Source: Rehmannia glutinosa (taxonomy: Eukaryota > Streptophyta > Magnoliopsida > Lamiales > Orobanchaceae). From it: DNA of 64,000 nt. The notes under the pieces are model-generated. The model was not told the DNA's origin. It searched no databases and saw only the letters and a list, made by a program, of their open reading frames with translations. This document shows, in pieces, positions 45,314-57,677 of the stretch (position 1 is its first letter; every line of letters starts with the position of its first letter). The stretch covers positions 81,962,978 to 82,026,977 of the forward strand of contig CM071936.1 of assembly GCA_016081115.2 (NCBI GenBank), read 5' to 3'. A program made the position numbers and the translations under genes.

Positions 45314-45690
45314 TTATAGAAATTTTGAAGAGCCCTTTATCAAGGTTCTCTTTACATAAAAAGTGATTATCTTGGTCATTATAAACTTATGGGACTCAAA
45401 CAATAGTCCAAATTCGGTCTTGCTTAACAGTGGGGTGGAAACTAAGTTCTTGCGAATGTCCAGGATATGCAGCATATCCACAAGCATAAGCTCTTTTTCA
45501 GAAGTCATTTTTAGCACAACCTTCCCAAGCCCCACGATATTGGAAGTCGAAGAGTTTCCCATGAACAATTTTCTTCCATTTATCGGAGTGTACGAGGAGA
45601 ACATCTCCTTATTGGCACAAATGTTAGGAGTAGTTCCAATATCTATCCACCATATTGGCTTCAAACACAACGACGGTGAGATCGATCTTT
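45314..45690 (-). pseudogene. Element E protease
   Basis: Frame 45670-45314: WWIDIGTTPNICANKEMFSSY occupies the copia protease site, with Ile in place of the Ser of DSG. Continues with LFMGNSSTSNIVGLGKVVLK and VDMLHILDIRKNLVS. Confidence 0.82.
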
Positions 45691-46264
45691 GATATGTCTA
45701 TCAGAGCATACTTGTCCTCGGTCACATTGGCTTGTAGTTGGTTGCCATTTTTGTTGTATTTCTTAGGATGTCGACAATCCTGGGCCATGTGATTCGACTT
45801 GCCACAGTTGTAGCAATTCCCTTTAAACTTCTTGGCTTTCCTTTTATCATTTCCAAAATGCTTCAGTTTCTTGCTAGTGCTTGATTATGCAAGATTGGCC
45901 TTGGCCTCCATTCCAGTATTCCTAGTTTTGACTTCAGAATTTTGTTTGTCTTTCTCAATCGAAGACGAATTGTCAGATCCTCGAGCCCCATTTCCTTTCG
46001 CTTGTACTTGAGGGAGTTCTTAAAGTCTTTCCATAATGGCAGTAATTTCTCCATAATTACAGCCACTTGAAATAACTCATTCAACATCCTTCCTTTAGAC
46101 ACTATGTCATGAAGCATGATTTGAATTTCCTGAAGTTGGCTGATTACCATTTTGGTATCAACCATCTTAAAATCCAAAAATTTGCCGACAACAAATTTCT
46201 TTGTGTTGGCATCTTCTGTTTTGTACTTTTACTCCAAAGAATACCACAACTCTTTGGAAGTTTT
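45691..46264 (-). pseudogene. Element E gag, interrupted
   Basis: Frame 46177-45863 has LDFKMVDTKMV-type UBN2 gag sequence (MVISQLQEIQIMLHDI, MEKLLPLWKDFKNSLKYKRKEM). A CCHC zinc knuckle is readable around 45830-45780 (Cys, Cys, His, Cys in the N-C-Y-N-C order). The upstream part (SKELWYSLE then a stop) is cut at 46264 by the LTR of element K. Confidence 0.82.
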
Positions 46265-47699
46265 TGATCACTAAAATTTATTATGCTAAACCGCAAGTGT
46301 ACAACGTAATTAATAAAAAGTGGCAAGCAAAGTCATATTCCACAGGGATTGATTAAAACACATAAATTATTGTAATTGCAATAGCTCTATATTATTGAAG
46401 CGTCCTTAAAACAAGTTGGTTTTTCTAAATACTACTGTTAAAATAAATTAAACTACCAATAACTAGCAAACTACCACGCTCACGAGAATTAATCAACAAG
46501 TAAAGATGATCCTAGGACTATGATATCGACATGCTTCATCAATATTATCCCTAAATTGCATTTCACAATAACCAATTTCATCGTATCTATGTGTTTAATT
46601 CCTATCAGAGTTTTTTCCCTCTCTCGAAGCAAAAAAACATAGATTAATATCAACTTGTTAGCATCTCTACTCAACAATCAATATCACTCCCATAAGCATA
46701 AAGAATTAAATAAAACCCCCACAAATGCCATAAGCCTCTCAACTCTGTTCTCGTTTATGTTATGAATCTGTTATCGAACATTAGAACTCATCTCTCGAAT
46801 TATGAACTAACTATTAAACATGAAATTTTGTTGGCCAAATAATCCAAAAAAAATAAGTACACGAACTCACAAAATAGATCAATGGAAAAGACTACTACAA
46901 AGCAAATCAAATTGGAAATAACATGAATCCACAATCTAAATCGTATTCTAGAATCAAAGAGAAGTTAGCCTAACATTATTGTTCTCGAATCCATAGACAA
47001 ATCCTAAAACAAAGAGTTAAACAAAGACAATATATAAATTGAAAAGTTCTAGATACTGATGACAAAACCGCCTTGTGTGGACGAATCAATCTTCACAATC
47101 TCAAACCTTCGTGCATTTGTTGTTGATGAAACTCGGGTGTTGCTCTCTTCAAAACTCTTTCTTTGTGCTCCAAGCCATCCTTTTCTCTCCTAGATGTGTA
47201 CTGTCAGCTATTAAGCCTTTTTCCCCCCTTTTATAGGTTCCTTTTTGGATCCCATTTTTAGTCCTTGTTCAATTAGAAAATAAAATCCACAAAACTTGCC
47301 ATTCCGCACGGGTTGTGTACTTGCACATCGGCAGGGCATGTGAAACCTTCTCTAAAATTGGGTTTGCATCATTACACACACGACCGTGTTCTTGTGCCCC
47401 ACCAGGCTGTGTGTTTTTCCTCTGAAACTGATTCTGAGCTGTCTTGTGCACGACCTGGCCGTGTTCTGCGACTTTTCTCATTTCATGCGCGTCTTCATTC
47501 ATCTTTTGGCTCTTGATATACCTTTTGGACGTGCTATCACTTTTCATCTAATTTAGCTCCAATTCCTGCAAAAATACCCAAACAAATGCAGTATCACATC
47601 CAATAAGGAAAACCAACCTAAACACGCTCGATATACATGCATTTGTGTTGATTATATGCTAAAATACACCTCTAAATCCTGCATATTAACCACTTATCA
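46265..47699 (-). repeat. Element K 3' LTR (1435 bp)
   Basis: TGATCACTAAAA to CCACTTATCA, giving TG...CA ends. TATA box TATAAAAG on the minus strand (47236-47229). Upstream of it at 47300-47470 lies a CpG-rich cluster with CACGACC..GTG-type inverted motifs. Similar LTR organisation to element F. Confidence 0.85.
47229..47236 (-). promoter_or_regulatory. LTR TATA box (element K)
   Basis: Minus strand TATAAAAG within CCTATAAAAGGGGGG. Confidence 0.7.
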
Positions 47700-48878
47700 A
47701 ATCCCCCAAGCTTGAATCGTTGCTCATCCTCGTGCAAAACAAAGAAAGAATAAATGATGCAGTGAGGCGGATTCGTGAACAACACAAAAAATACCACAAA
47801 TATACAATCTCCTTGAGCTCACATTCCACTTCGCATATGATAATCATTCTTAATAAGCTCTCAGTTGCAAATTCGGTATCAATTAATACTTTTTCGAGTG
47901 TTTGTCATGGAAATCACTCACCGGATAAGTGTATCCCTCAAATTCTCAAAATATGTAAGGATGTGTTTACACTCAAATCAATTCAATGATGAAGAACTAC
48001 GATATGCTTGCAGATCATTTTACATCTCCATCACTAATGTGCGTGCAATTCATAAATCAGAAAAGACTTTTTTTTCATTTGGTTGTAATAAAGGATCTTA
48101 GGTTAGGGTAGAAAATATATAGACAAAGTAACTCAAACTTGAGCATATAAAACAGTAAGCATTGCCAAGGTGGAATCAAAAATCAGTTCCATATAAGAAG
48201 CGCCAATTAAGGAACTCAATCGCAATTTAAATTTCTCAATCCACCATTTCTACATTAATTTCCCATAGTCTTTTCTTTTGCACAATGAACTCTCACAAAA
48301 TCACATTGTAGATCGATCTACGAGTTCACACCTATCAAGCACAATTATAGAGTCTTTTTTTCTGTCTCTTCATTTTTCGAGACTATTTTTCTTTTCTTCT
48401 ATTATTTTCATTCCCATCAACCAACTTTTCCAAAATTCATTCACATTATCGATGTCATCTTCCAACAACTTACTCACTTAGGATAAAGGATATATCCACA
48501 GGTAGGCTATGAATAAAATTGGTTACCTAGAGAATTAAATATCCACGGGTAGACTTCTGGCTTCCAAAGCTCAAACGAAAATGACCTTAAATCACTTTCA
48601 CAAATTGCACACAACATGTGGTTTTAACAAAGTTACCAAAGCAAGTTCTAGAGTTCTAACAACATGAATGATACACTAAACCAAAAACAAGACTGCTTGT
48701 GAGGGAAACGATAAAGGCTCAAAAGCTCACAGGCTTATTTTCGCATCATGTTCAAACATCAAATGTTTTTCAATCAATACCATATTAGCAATAGATACCC
48801 TTTCTCGAGTTTCATGACATGCACAAGAAATACGTTCATGCACAAAGTCATATAATCGTAGTCAACTCGCAAAAGACA
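47700..48878 (-). other. Element K PPT and non-coding 3' part
   Basis: Starts with the PPT (+ strand AATCCCCCAAGCTTG). The rest has no ORF; it matches 51948-53300 of element F in blocks such as GTAAAGGCTCAAAAGCTCACAG-type sequence (48711-48732). It continues after the solo LTR at 50219-50349 and after element F at 57856. Confidence 0.75.
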
Positions 48879-48883
48879 CTAAG

Positions 48884-50218
48884 TGTTAGAAAAATATTTT
48901 TATCAAGATTTTGATGATTTTGTTTAAATGTGTTTTTACACAAAAACAATGTTTTTAAATGTTGTCCAAATACTCCCAATTGATTTAAAATATTTTTACT
49001 AATTTTTGGAGTATTTATTGAAGTTCATTTATGACAAAAAATTGGACAACACTTCTGTTTTGAGGATATCCCGTATCTGAAGATGTTTTTGGAAATAGGA
49101 ACGAGACATTTAAAAAACTTCAGGAGACCGACCGGTCGAACAAGAGGTCGACCGGTATCTGAAAGATCGCAAAACTGAAACAGAAAGCAAAACTTTGAAA
49201 AAAAGAAGGAGGGGGACCGGTCCAACCCAGGGCCGACCGGTCGACCCCTATGACGACCGGTCGGACCCCCCTTGGACCGGTCGCGCTCCCTGTCATCCCA
49301 TGTCTGAATCTTCAGATTTACTTTTTAACGTTCAAAATTTCTACATAGCGACCGATCGCGCTATGTTATTTTTGACAGCAGATTCCAACCGTTGGACATC
49401 CATTACAGCAAGATTTACTTTACCAATTTTGTACAATATTTCTACATCTTGTGATCTTCTTTTTGTAGACAAAAGTGAAGAAGGAGGAGCCTATGTTTGT
49501 GAAGACTCTCCTATAAATAGAAAATGATTTTGAAGACACAAGATACAACAACACAAGCAAACACACAACAAGAAATCTGCAAATTTCTCTAAGCTTTCAC
49601 TTTCAACATTCTTGTTGTAATAGCCTAAGGTCTTACACTTTCACATCTTGAGGTCTACGCTTAATTCTTGATTACACTTGCACTCAAACTTGTATTATTC
49701 ATTATCGAGTTGTAATCTTGAATTTGGGTTCATCATTCAACACAAGATATCCTGGTGAGTGTTCTTGTGGTAAGAACACACTTGGGTGATCTTAGTTGTT
49801 AGGTGTTAGAAGATTGTGGTAATATTCTTATCGAAGAGTTTGGTGCTCTTTGAGGTGTTGAAGAATTTGGTGTTCTTCAACTTGGAAGATTGTGGTAATC
49901 TTCACAAGGTGCCGTAGAAGATTGTGGTAATCTTCAAGGGAGATTGTGGTAATCTCCAAAGAGGTGTTGTAAGGTGATGTTGTATTAATTGTGGTAATTA
50001 GTAAAATCTTTTTCTCTTTTTGAAATCCATCCCGAAGATACTGGGGTGGTAGAGGAGTAGGCCCTAGGTGGGTTGAACCTCTATATATCGACGTGTGTTG
50101 TTTGTTTTCCCGCACGTTCATTCTTGTCTTGGCTTATTACATTCAAAAAAGAGGATCGAGAAAAATTGGCATAATCTATTCACCCCCCTCTAGATTATCG
50201 TAGCCACTTGGACTAACA
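48884..50218 (+). mobile_element. Solo LTR 1 of the Sirevirus-like family (TSD CTAAG)
   Basis: 1335 bp, TGTTAGAAAAAT to CTTGGACTAACA. CTAAG flanks it on both sides (48879-48883, 50219-50223). GACCGGTC array about 49120-49290, TATA box 49512-49519, hairpin array 49759-49957. It results from LTR-LTR recombination of a full element. Confidence 0.93.
49759..49957 (+). other. Hairpin array in solo LTR 1
   Basis: GTGTTCTT/AAGAACAC, GAAGATT/AATATTC, GAAGAGT/GCTCTTT, GAAGAAT/GTTCTTC, GAAGATT/AATCTTC (twice), GGAGATT/AATCTCC; loops GTGGT or TTGGT. Confidence 0.82.
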
Positions 50219-50349
50219 CTAAGCTCATCATCTATGTCTCAAAAAATCTCAAACAAAACTGTAAATATGCTAAAGCAGTAAACATGCTTACTAACTGGAA
50301 AAATTATGCAATATCCTGTATGTTTTTATATGGAAGTCCTACATGTCAT

Positions 50350-51947
50350 TGTTCGCCTATTTTCTTAGCCTCACCGCAAGTGTACGGATTAGTTTATAGA
50401 ATAGGGTTTGCAAGGTCGAATCCACAGAGATTAATAAATTAATATACTAAGTATTAGATTATTATAGTCCTATTTTTATCTAAACGATCGAACTGTGATG
50501 GATTGGTTTTGTTAATACTAAAGCAGAAATTAATCCTAAAATAACAAAGTAAAGAGTGATTAAAAGATCAAGTATGGATGGATGGATTCCTGGGTTATGG
50601 TTTCAATTAATATCCCACTTTTATGCTTAGATTAAGCAAACCAAGGTTAAATGTATTCTTCTCTATAGACCAATCACCAAAGTAATTTACCCCCTATCTC
50701 GGGATGTATGTAAAAGAGTTGATTGGAATATCTATGTTAGCATCTCTACTCAACATGAGATATCCAACTCCCAAAAGTTCAAAAGATTAAAAGGTCTCAC
50801 AAATATTCACAGACTTCTCAATCATGCAATCTATTTGTATCAAGTACTCAAGATCTAGTATTGAAACTCATCGGTTAGAATTATGAATCAATACATCAAA
50901 CAAGTTTAGATCAAAGGCCTTTTGATAGAACAAGAATTAAAGCAAAGTACTTGAATAGAGAAGGAAAACATTAACTTCAATTATCCTTAATTATCACATA
51001 AAAGTGTTTATTAATCTACTCCCAAACCCGGGAATCACAAGTGTTTTAGCCAGACATTGAAGATAAACAATTCATACACAAATTATCCATAATCAAAATC
51101 TAACTAATTGAAATACGATACGATGGAATGAGTGACTCAGGGATGATAACGATCTCTTGATCTATCTTCAATCCTCGAAGGTGTGGTTGCGGTCTTGATC
51201 GATCTCTCAAAGTTTCTGGTGGAAAACTGCTCTTTTCTCTGGTTTCTAGGGTACAAATCAGCGTCTCCCTGTTTGTGGCCGCCCCGGGTCTATTTGTACT
51301 TTGTTTGGGTCGAAACCCAGTTGAAAACGGATCAGACTCTGTTTTTCCCGCAGAGGAGCACGGCCGTGCCACTTTGGCACGGGCTGCCCGTGCTGGGTGC
51401 CGCACAAATTGTCTAATCCGCTGAAGGGAGCACGGGTCGTGCGCATATGCACGACCAGCCTGTGCGCCACCCAAACGTCCGAATTTGCTTATGGGGTATT
51501 CATAAGAGTTGTAGCCCTCTCTCTTAGCTTTCCGTGGCCACTTGAATCAGCTCAATATCAATTTTGTAGAGAGAGTTATGACCAAAATACTAAACCCTGT
51601 CAGTGCTGGAAAAATCTAGGCGCGTTTGGATGTTCCATGAGATATATCCCCTTGTTGTTGGATCATCCATGCTTCTTTTGACACACGAATCATTACTATG
51701 ACTCTTGACTCAATATAATTGGCTTCCAATTGGGTGTAATCGCTCGATTCTTGATGCTTCTAGGTCGCAATGCTCGTATTTCTCACAAAATCACTCCAAA
51801 TATTGTTAAATTCCTACAAAACGAGCAAAGCGTAATATCTTTTCCACAAAGAGCGAATATATACTATTTCAAATGAGTTATTGCATGTTTATAAACAATT
51901 ATAGCCATAAATATGCCCTAAAATACATGCAAAATACATGTCAATCA
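50350..51947 (-). repeat. Element F 3' LTR (1598 bp)
   Basis: TGTTCGCCTATT to ACATGTCAATCA. TATA-like TACAAATA on the minus strand near 51298-51291. At about 51355-51470 are GC palindromes: GCACGGCCGTGC and an inverted GTCGTGCG...GCACGAC. Confidence 0.92.
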
Positions 51948-53640
51948 AACCCCCAAACTTAAACTCGTTGTGGTCCCTGGTCAACACTTTATAATCAAGA
52001 CAACACAAATGGGGTAAAGAGCAACTCAAGAACACCGCATCACAATTCATGTCATCTATCACGGAGCACAAGTCTATTAAAATCATTTGAAATAAGGGAC
52101 GGGTATTCGCTCAAACCAACCAAGTTTCAAATAGCTAACACGGAGCACAAGTCTATTAAAATCATGGTAAAACACTTCAAACCACGCCTCTCAGGGATAA
52201 AGTGTATACTCTACTCACTAGAATAATAAGGGACGTGTATTCGCTCAACTCATATCAATGTTGAAGAATTACCATACGCATGCAAATCGTCTCACATCTC
52301 TGCCACTCGTTTGTATGCAATTCACAAATCAGAAAGGACTTTGTTTATGGTTGTAATGAAGGCTTTTTGGTTAAGGTAGGGAAATATGGATTAAGTGACT
52401 CAACTTAAGCGTATAGATTGGTAAGCACATCGTTTTTTTCTCAAACAGTTATTCTAATACCAACCAATTATGTACGCCCAATCGCCTTATATCTTATCAC
52501 CTCTCTATTTCTCCCTTCATTTTTTTTCATACAAATCATTCTCCTTCGCCTTACATCACAACGTCCAGCCCATTATTCGTACTGCCGACTCACTTTTTCA
52601 GTCATTTTTTTTTCGAAATTTCTTTCTTGATTTTTGACCTTTTTTTTTGTGAGTATCCTCCCTTTTTCTCCTTTTCTTCTTTTTATTCCCAATCACCCAA
52701 CATATAAACTATTTTCTAACTTCTCGATACCCCTTCATTCAATCCTTTATTCTATCCTTTACTCAATGATAGACGCTCAAGTTTAGGATAACAGATATAT
52801 CAAATTAAGTTCTAAGGCTTGAAATGTGGTTATCAAAATTCAGGCAATAGGCTCAAATTGGCTAACTAGGAAAATCAAATATCATAAGGTAGGCAAAAAG
52901 GCTTGAAAGGCTTAACAAAAATGGCCTAAAATCATTTTCATGAATGCATACAACATGTGACCTTGACGGAGATACCAGAGAAAGTTCTAGAATTCAAATC
53001 AACATGAATGACACACTCAATCGCAAACAAGACTGCATATGATGAAAGCAGTAAAGGCTCAAAAGCTCACAGGCTTGTAAGTGCATAATTCAAAGCATTG
53101 TAACCATGATCCCAATAAGCACATGCTCCATATTAATTATTCTCAACCCGATCAACTCACACTCAACATCCAATTCAAAACAACACGAACTAATCCGCAA
53201 ATACTCCCAAGATCAAGATCTCAATCAAAACACAACAAACACACAATAGCGGTCAACTCACTACCTAACTACTAGGAAAGCAATAAACGTGCTAAAGCGA
53301 TAAACATGCTAAAACCATAAACAAAAATCAAACATCTAATGCACTGCACCCTATATGTTATGCTCTACATGCAACTAAATGAATGCAAACGCCACACCCA
53401 TCAATAAAATTACTACCTCTCCCCCCAAACTTGAATGAAATTATAGCGCATAAAAGAGAAGGTAGAATTTCAAAGAAAAGTGTGGATAGGACCTGGATTA
53501 TCAGGGGGTGGCGGAAAAATGGCCTTGGGAGATATGCCACATTTGTATCTGATGCATCGTCTGCAATATCTCCAACTCCCGCTGCTCTTGGGGTTTTGTG
53601 AAGAAAAGTGACCCCCTGCGCGTCTTAATACTGATTCAGC
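51948..53640 (-). other. Element F PPT and non-coding 3' part with a second PPT
   Basis: LTR-adjacent PPT at 51948-51961 (+ strand AACCCCCAAACTTA) and a very similar tract at 53413-53433 (TCTCCCCCCAAACTTGAATG). In between no ORF. Element K has the counterpart of the second tract at about 57889-57904. Confidence 0.7.
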
Positions 53641-53938
53641 CGACCCACGCACGGGCCATGCTCTAGCGCCCGTGCTGCCCGTGCTGGGGGTCGAACATCA
53701 ATTTTTTTTTCCGATTTCTTTTTCGATTTTTTTTTCAATTTTTTTTTTGACTTTTTTTCGATTTTTTTTTTTTTTTTGAAAAAACATGGAAAAAATCCTA
53801 ACCTATGGAAAAAAATAAATCCTATCTTAGAAAAGGGAAAACAAACCAAGAAAACATGGGAAGAAATAAAACAGCAAACCGTTGGGTTGCCTCCCAAAAG
53901 CGCTTCATTTAACGTCTAGAGCTTGACGCCTGTAACGC
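53641..53938 (-). other. Element F post-integrase-type segment and homopolymer tract
   Basis: CG-rich inverted motifs (53641-53695), then a T/C homopolymer stretch (53701-53780), then GTTGCCTCCCAAAAGCGC, a segment that in element K (60380-60400) lies after the integrase. So the deletion in F removed all of pol. Confidence 0.65.
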
Positions 53939-54640
53939 TCATGAATTTGTGCCTCCTTTGAATGCATATATTAACTGCTTTGGGTCATGGTCAAGTTCCA
54001 AATTTGCATTATTTGCACCTAATATTGCATACTTGGGATTTCCAAGCAAGGATTGGAGTCCTGGTGTTGGAACTTTTTGATTTGAGTTACGCGCGTGTTG
54101 TCCGCGTGCATACTCATAGTCTGTGCTCGTCTCATTCTGGAATAGTTTTATTATGGCATCTCGCACGTGCTGCCCGAGCGTACACGCACGGTTCGTCTGT
54201 TCCTTGTCCTGTTTTTGCTCCTTTTCGGTACCACACACGGGTTGAAAGTGCATAGACACACAGTCCGTGTTTGGTTCCGAATTTTCTTGCTTTTCTAGGA
54301 TCTTCGGCTCCTCGTGTTCGGTACCACTCCTTAGATGAATGGCACTACATTGTTCCTTCGTGTTGACTTCAGTGTTGCTCGGAAACTGGCACTTTTGATG
54401 TTGTCCACCAACGATCGTGGCTAATTGGCTAATCTGGGTTCCAAGATTTTCCAATTGTGTGCCCAAAGTGTTTGTTGAACCGGTTCCTTGTTTCATTCAT
54501 AAATGCAGTGAGGACGTCCTCCATAGATGGCTTTGCCTCCGTATAATAGTATGTAGGAGTAGGATTATTCCAGTAATTGTAGGAATTCTAGTTATTGTAA
54601 TAATTGGCTTCCTCCATCAGAGCGGATGTTCGTGCACTAC
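53939..54640 (-). pseudogene. Element F gag, C-terminal part
   Basis: Frame 54496-53939: LENLGTQISQLA, PSNTEVNTKEQCSAIHLRSG, the conserved Athila gag end before protease. Its upstream part (SMEDVLTAFMNETRNRF near 54520-54470) is in another frame. The capsid N-terminus is missing: the PBS is only ~130 bp upstream. Ends with KGGTNS followed by a stop. The insert between the gag motif and the end includes Arg/Ala-rich codons that are translated palindromes. Confidence 0.75.
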
Positions 54641-54768
54641 CTGAACCAACTCAAAGAAACAAATCAAATACCACAGGAGTAGAATTAACCAACAAATAAA
54701 AAGAAACAAAATGTCCAGATTAAGAATAGTTCTATTTATCGCAATATTAGTACTAAAAATTTGATTAG

Positions 54769-54786
54769 TCCCCGGCAGCGGCGCCA
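54769..54786 (-). other. Primer-binding site of element F (tRNA-Asp)
   Basis: Minus strand TGGCGCCGCTGCCGGGGA, complementary to the 3' end of plant tRNA-Asp with one mismatch (C for T). Typical of Athila elements; six bases inside the LTR end. Confidence 0.9.
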
Positions 54787-56221
54787 AAGACTTGTTCGCT
54801 TATTTTCTTAGCCTCACCGCAAGTGTACGGATCAGTTTATAGAATAGGGTTTGCAAGGTCGAATACACAGGGATTAATAAATTAATGTACTAAGTATTGG
54901 ATTATAATAGTCCTATTTTTATCTAAACGATCGAACTGTGATGGATTGGTTTTGTTAATACTAAAGCGGAAATTAATCCTAAAATAATAAAGTAAAGAGT
55001 GATTAAAAGATCAAGTATGGATGGATGGATTCCTGGGTTATGGTTTCAATTAATATCCCACTTTTATGCTTAGAGCAAACCAAGGTTAAATGTATTCTTC
55101 TGTATAGACCAATCACCAAAGTAATTTACCCCCTCTCTCGAGATGTATGTAAAAGCGTTGATTGGAATATCTATGTTAGCATCTCTACTCAACATGAGAT
55201 ATCCAACTCCCAAAAGTTCAAAAGATTATAAGGTCTCACAAATATTCACAGACTTCTCAATCATGCAATCTATTTGTATCAAGTACTCAAGATCTAGTAT
55301 TGAAACTCATCGGTTAGAATTATGAATCAATACATCAAACAAGTTTAGATCAAAGGCCTTTTGATAAAACAAGAATTAAAGCAAAGTACTTGAATAGAGA
55401 AAGAAAACATTAACTTCAATTATCCTTAATCATCACATAAAAGTGTTTATTAATCTACTCCCAAACCCGGGAATCACAAGTGTTTTAGCCAGACATTGAA
55501 GATAAATAATTCATAGACAAATTATCCATAATCAAAATCTAACTAATTGAAATACGATACGATGGAATGAGTGACTCGGGGATGATGATGATCTCTTGAT
55601 CTATCTTCAATCCTCGAAGGTGTGGTTGCGGTCTTGATCGATCTCTCAATGTTTCTGGTGGAAAACTGCTCTTTTCTCTGGTTTCTAGGGTAAACATCAG
55701 CGTCTCCCTGTTTGTGGCCGCCCCGGGTCTATTTGTACTTTGTTTGGGTCAAAACCTAGTTGAAAACGGATGAGACTCTGTTTTTCCCGCAGAGGAGCAC
55801 GGCCGTGCCCCTTTGGCACGGGCTGCCCATGCTGGGTGCCGCACAAATTGTCCAATCCGCAGAAGGGAGCACGGGTCGTGCGCATACGCACGACCAGCCC
55901 GTGCGCCTCTCAAACGTCCGAATTTGCTTATGGGCGCTTCATAAGAGTTGTAGCCCTTTCTCTTAGCTTTCCGTGGCCACTTGAATCAGCTCAATATCAA
56001 TTTTGTAGAGAGAGTTATGACCAAAATACTAAACCCTATCAGTGCTGGAAAAATCTAGACGCGTTTGGATGTTCCATGAGATATATTATCCCCTTGTTGT
56101 TGGATCATCCATGCTTCTTTTGACACACGAATCATTACTATAACTCTTGACTCAATATAATTGGCTTCCAATTGGGTGTAATCGCTCGATTCTTGATGTT
56201 TCTAGGTCGCAATGCTCGTAT

Positions 56222-57677
56222 TGTTTGATACATGTTTTTATCTTAATTTTGATGATTTTATTTTATCACCAAAACAATGTTTTTAAAGGTTGTCCAAATA
56301 CTTCTAAATGATTTAAAATGGTTTTAATACTTTCCGGAGTATTTCCTCAAGTTTATTTTTGATAATAATGGACAACACTTTTAATGATTTTATATCAATG
56401 GGTTTTTACTCCTATAACAAGATTTTCAAATGTTGTCTAAATACTCCCGATTAGTTTAAAATGTTTTTACTGAATTTTCGGAGTATTTCTTGAGTTTTAT
56501 TTTTGACACAAATTGGACAACATTTCTGTCTCGTGGTCGACCGGTCGCCCTATAGGGCAACCCGTACCTGAAGATGTTTTTAGAAACAGAAAATGAGACG
56601 GAAGTAAAAATAGGCAGGTCGACCGGTCGCCCTGCAAGTTGGCGATGTAACAAATTGATTTTTTCCAACAAAATAGATGAGGGGGACCGGTTGAGACAGG
56701 GGTCGACCGGTCGAAGCCTATGTCGACCGGTCGCCCTGTTGAATTTTTCAAAGTGTTCTTATTTCTCTTATTTACGTGTGCACTGATCGTCGCCTGTATT
56801 ATTGACAAAGAAAAAATATGACCGTTTGACAAATGAGACACATTTCCTTAAATTGTGGGATTGATTTCTAACAACTATATTCTTGATTTTAATTGTATTT
56901 TTCTGTAGATTTTCAATCCCTAAGAGGAGCCTATGCTTGATCAATCATCTCCTATAAATAGAGGAAGTTTTGGAGCAACCATTACAACAATTGAGATACA
57001 ACACAACAAGATACACTTCAAGCAAATACTTGGTCTTTCATTGTTATTATTCTTGTTGTAAATTTGCCTAGCTTATCACTTTCACATCCTTGAGGTCTAG
57101 GCTATTCTTGATTACACCTTGAACTCAAATTGTATTATTCATTATTGAGTTGTAATCTTGATTTTTGGTTATCATTCAAACACAAGATATCCTTGTGAGT
57201 GTTCTTGTGGTAAGAACACACTTGGATGATCTAGGTGATAGGTGAAGAAGATTGTGGTGATCTTCTTATTGAGGTGTTGAAGAATTTGGTATTCTTCAAG
57301 GTTGAAGATTGTGGTAATCTTCACAAGGTGCCGTTGAAGGAAGATTGTGGTAATCTTGAAAGGAGATTGTGGTAATCTCCAAAGGTGGTGTTGAAGAAGA
57401 GTGTGGTGCTCTTCAAGGTGTTGTAAGTTGAATTTGTATTAATTTTGTTAATTAATAAAATTCTTTTTCTTTTTGAAATCCATCCCTGGGATATCTTTGG
57501 GGTGGTAGAGGATTAGGCCTAGGTGGGTTGAACCTCTTTAAATCAACGTGTGTTGTTTACATTGCGCACCTTTATTATTGTCTTTGAGCATTCGGTTCGA
57601 AAAAGAGGGCAAAATCGAAAAGATGGAGATAATCTATTCACCCCCCCTCTAGATTATCGTAGCCGCTTGGACTTACA
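56222..57677 (+). mobile_element. Solo LTR 2 of the Sirevirus-like family (TSD CGTAT)
   Basis: 1456 bp, TGTTTGATACATG to CTTGGACTTACA. CGTAT at 56217-56221 and 57678-57682. GACCGGTC array about 56535-56742, TATA box 56953-56960, hairpin array 57199-57414. Same subfamily as element C's LTR. Confidence 0.95.
57199..57414 (+). other. Hairpin array in solo LTR 2
   Basis: GTGTTCTT/AAGAACAC, GAAGATT/GATCTTC, GAAGAAT/ATTCTTC, GAAGATT/AATCTTC, GAAGATT/AATCTTG, GGAGATT/AATCTCC, GAAGAGT/GCTCTTC. Loops GTGGT or TTGGT. The cleanest copy of the array. Confidence 0.85.

Larger units (their letters stand above)
41000..46264 (-). mobile_element. Element E: Ty1/copia (Tnt1-like gag), interrupted by element K
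   Basis: Minus strand: gag (broken off at 46264 by K's LTR), protease, integrase, RT, RNase H, PPT and 3' LTR. The rest of gag and the 5' LTR must lie beyond K, outside the window. Decayed, with many stops. Confidence 0.83.

Noticed and set aside
51100..51474. Overlapping ORFs on both strands with Ala-Arg-Ala-Ala-Arg runs in element F's LTR
   Set aside because: They cover GC palindromes in U3; the pattern repeats in the other LTR with frame changes, so it is not coding.
53701..53785. Poly(T) run as a retroposon poly(A) tail
   Set aside because: It lies inside element F between gag and 3' part, mixes T with C and G, and has no SINE or processed gene next to it.
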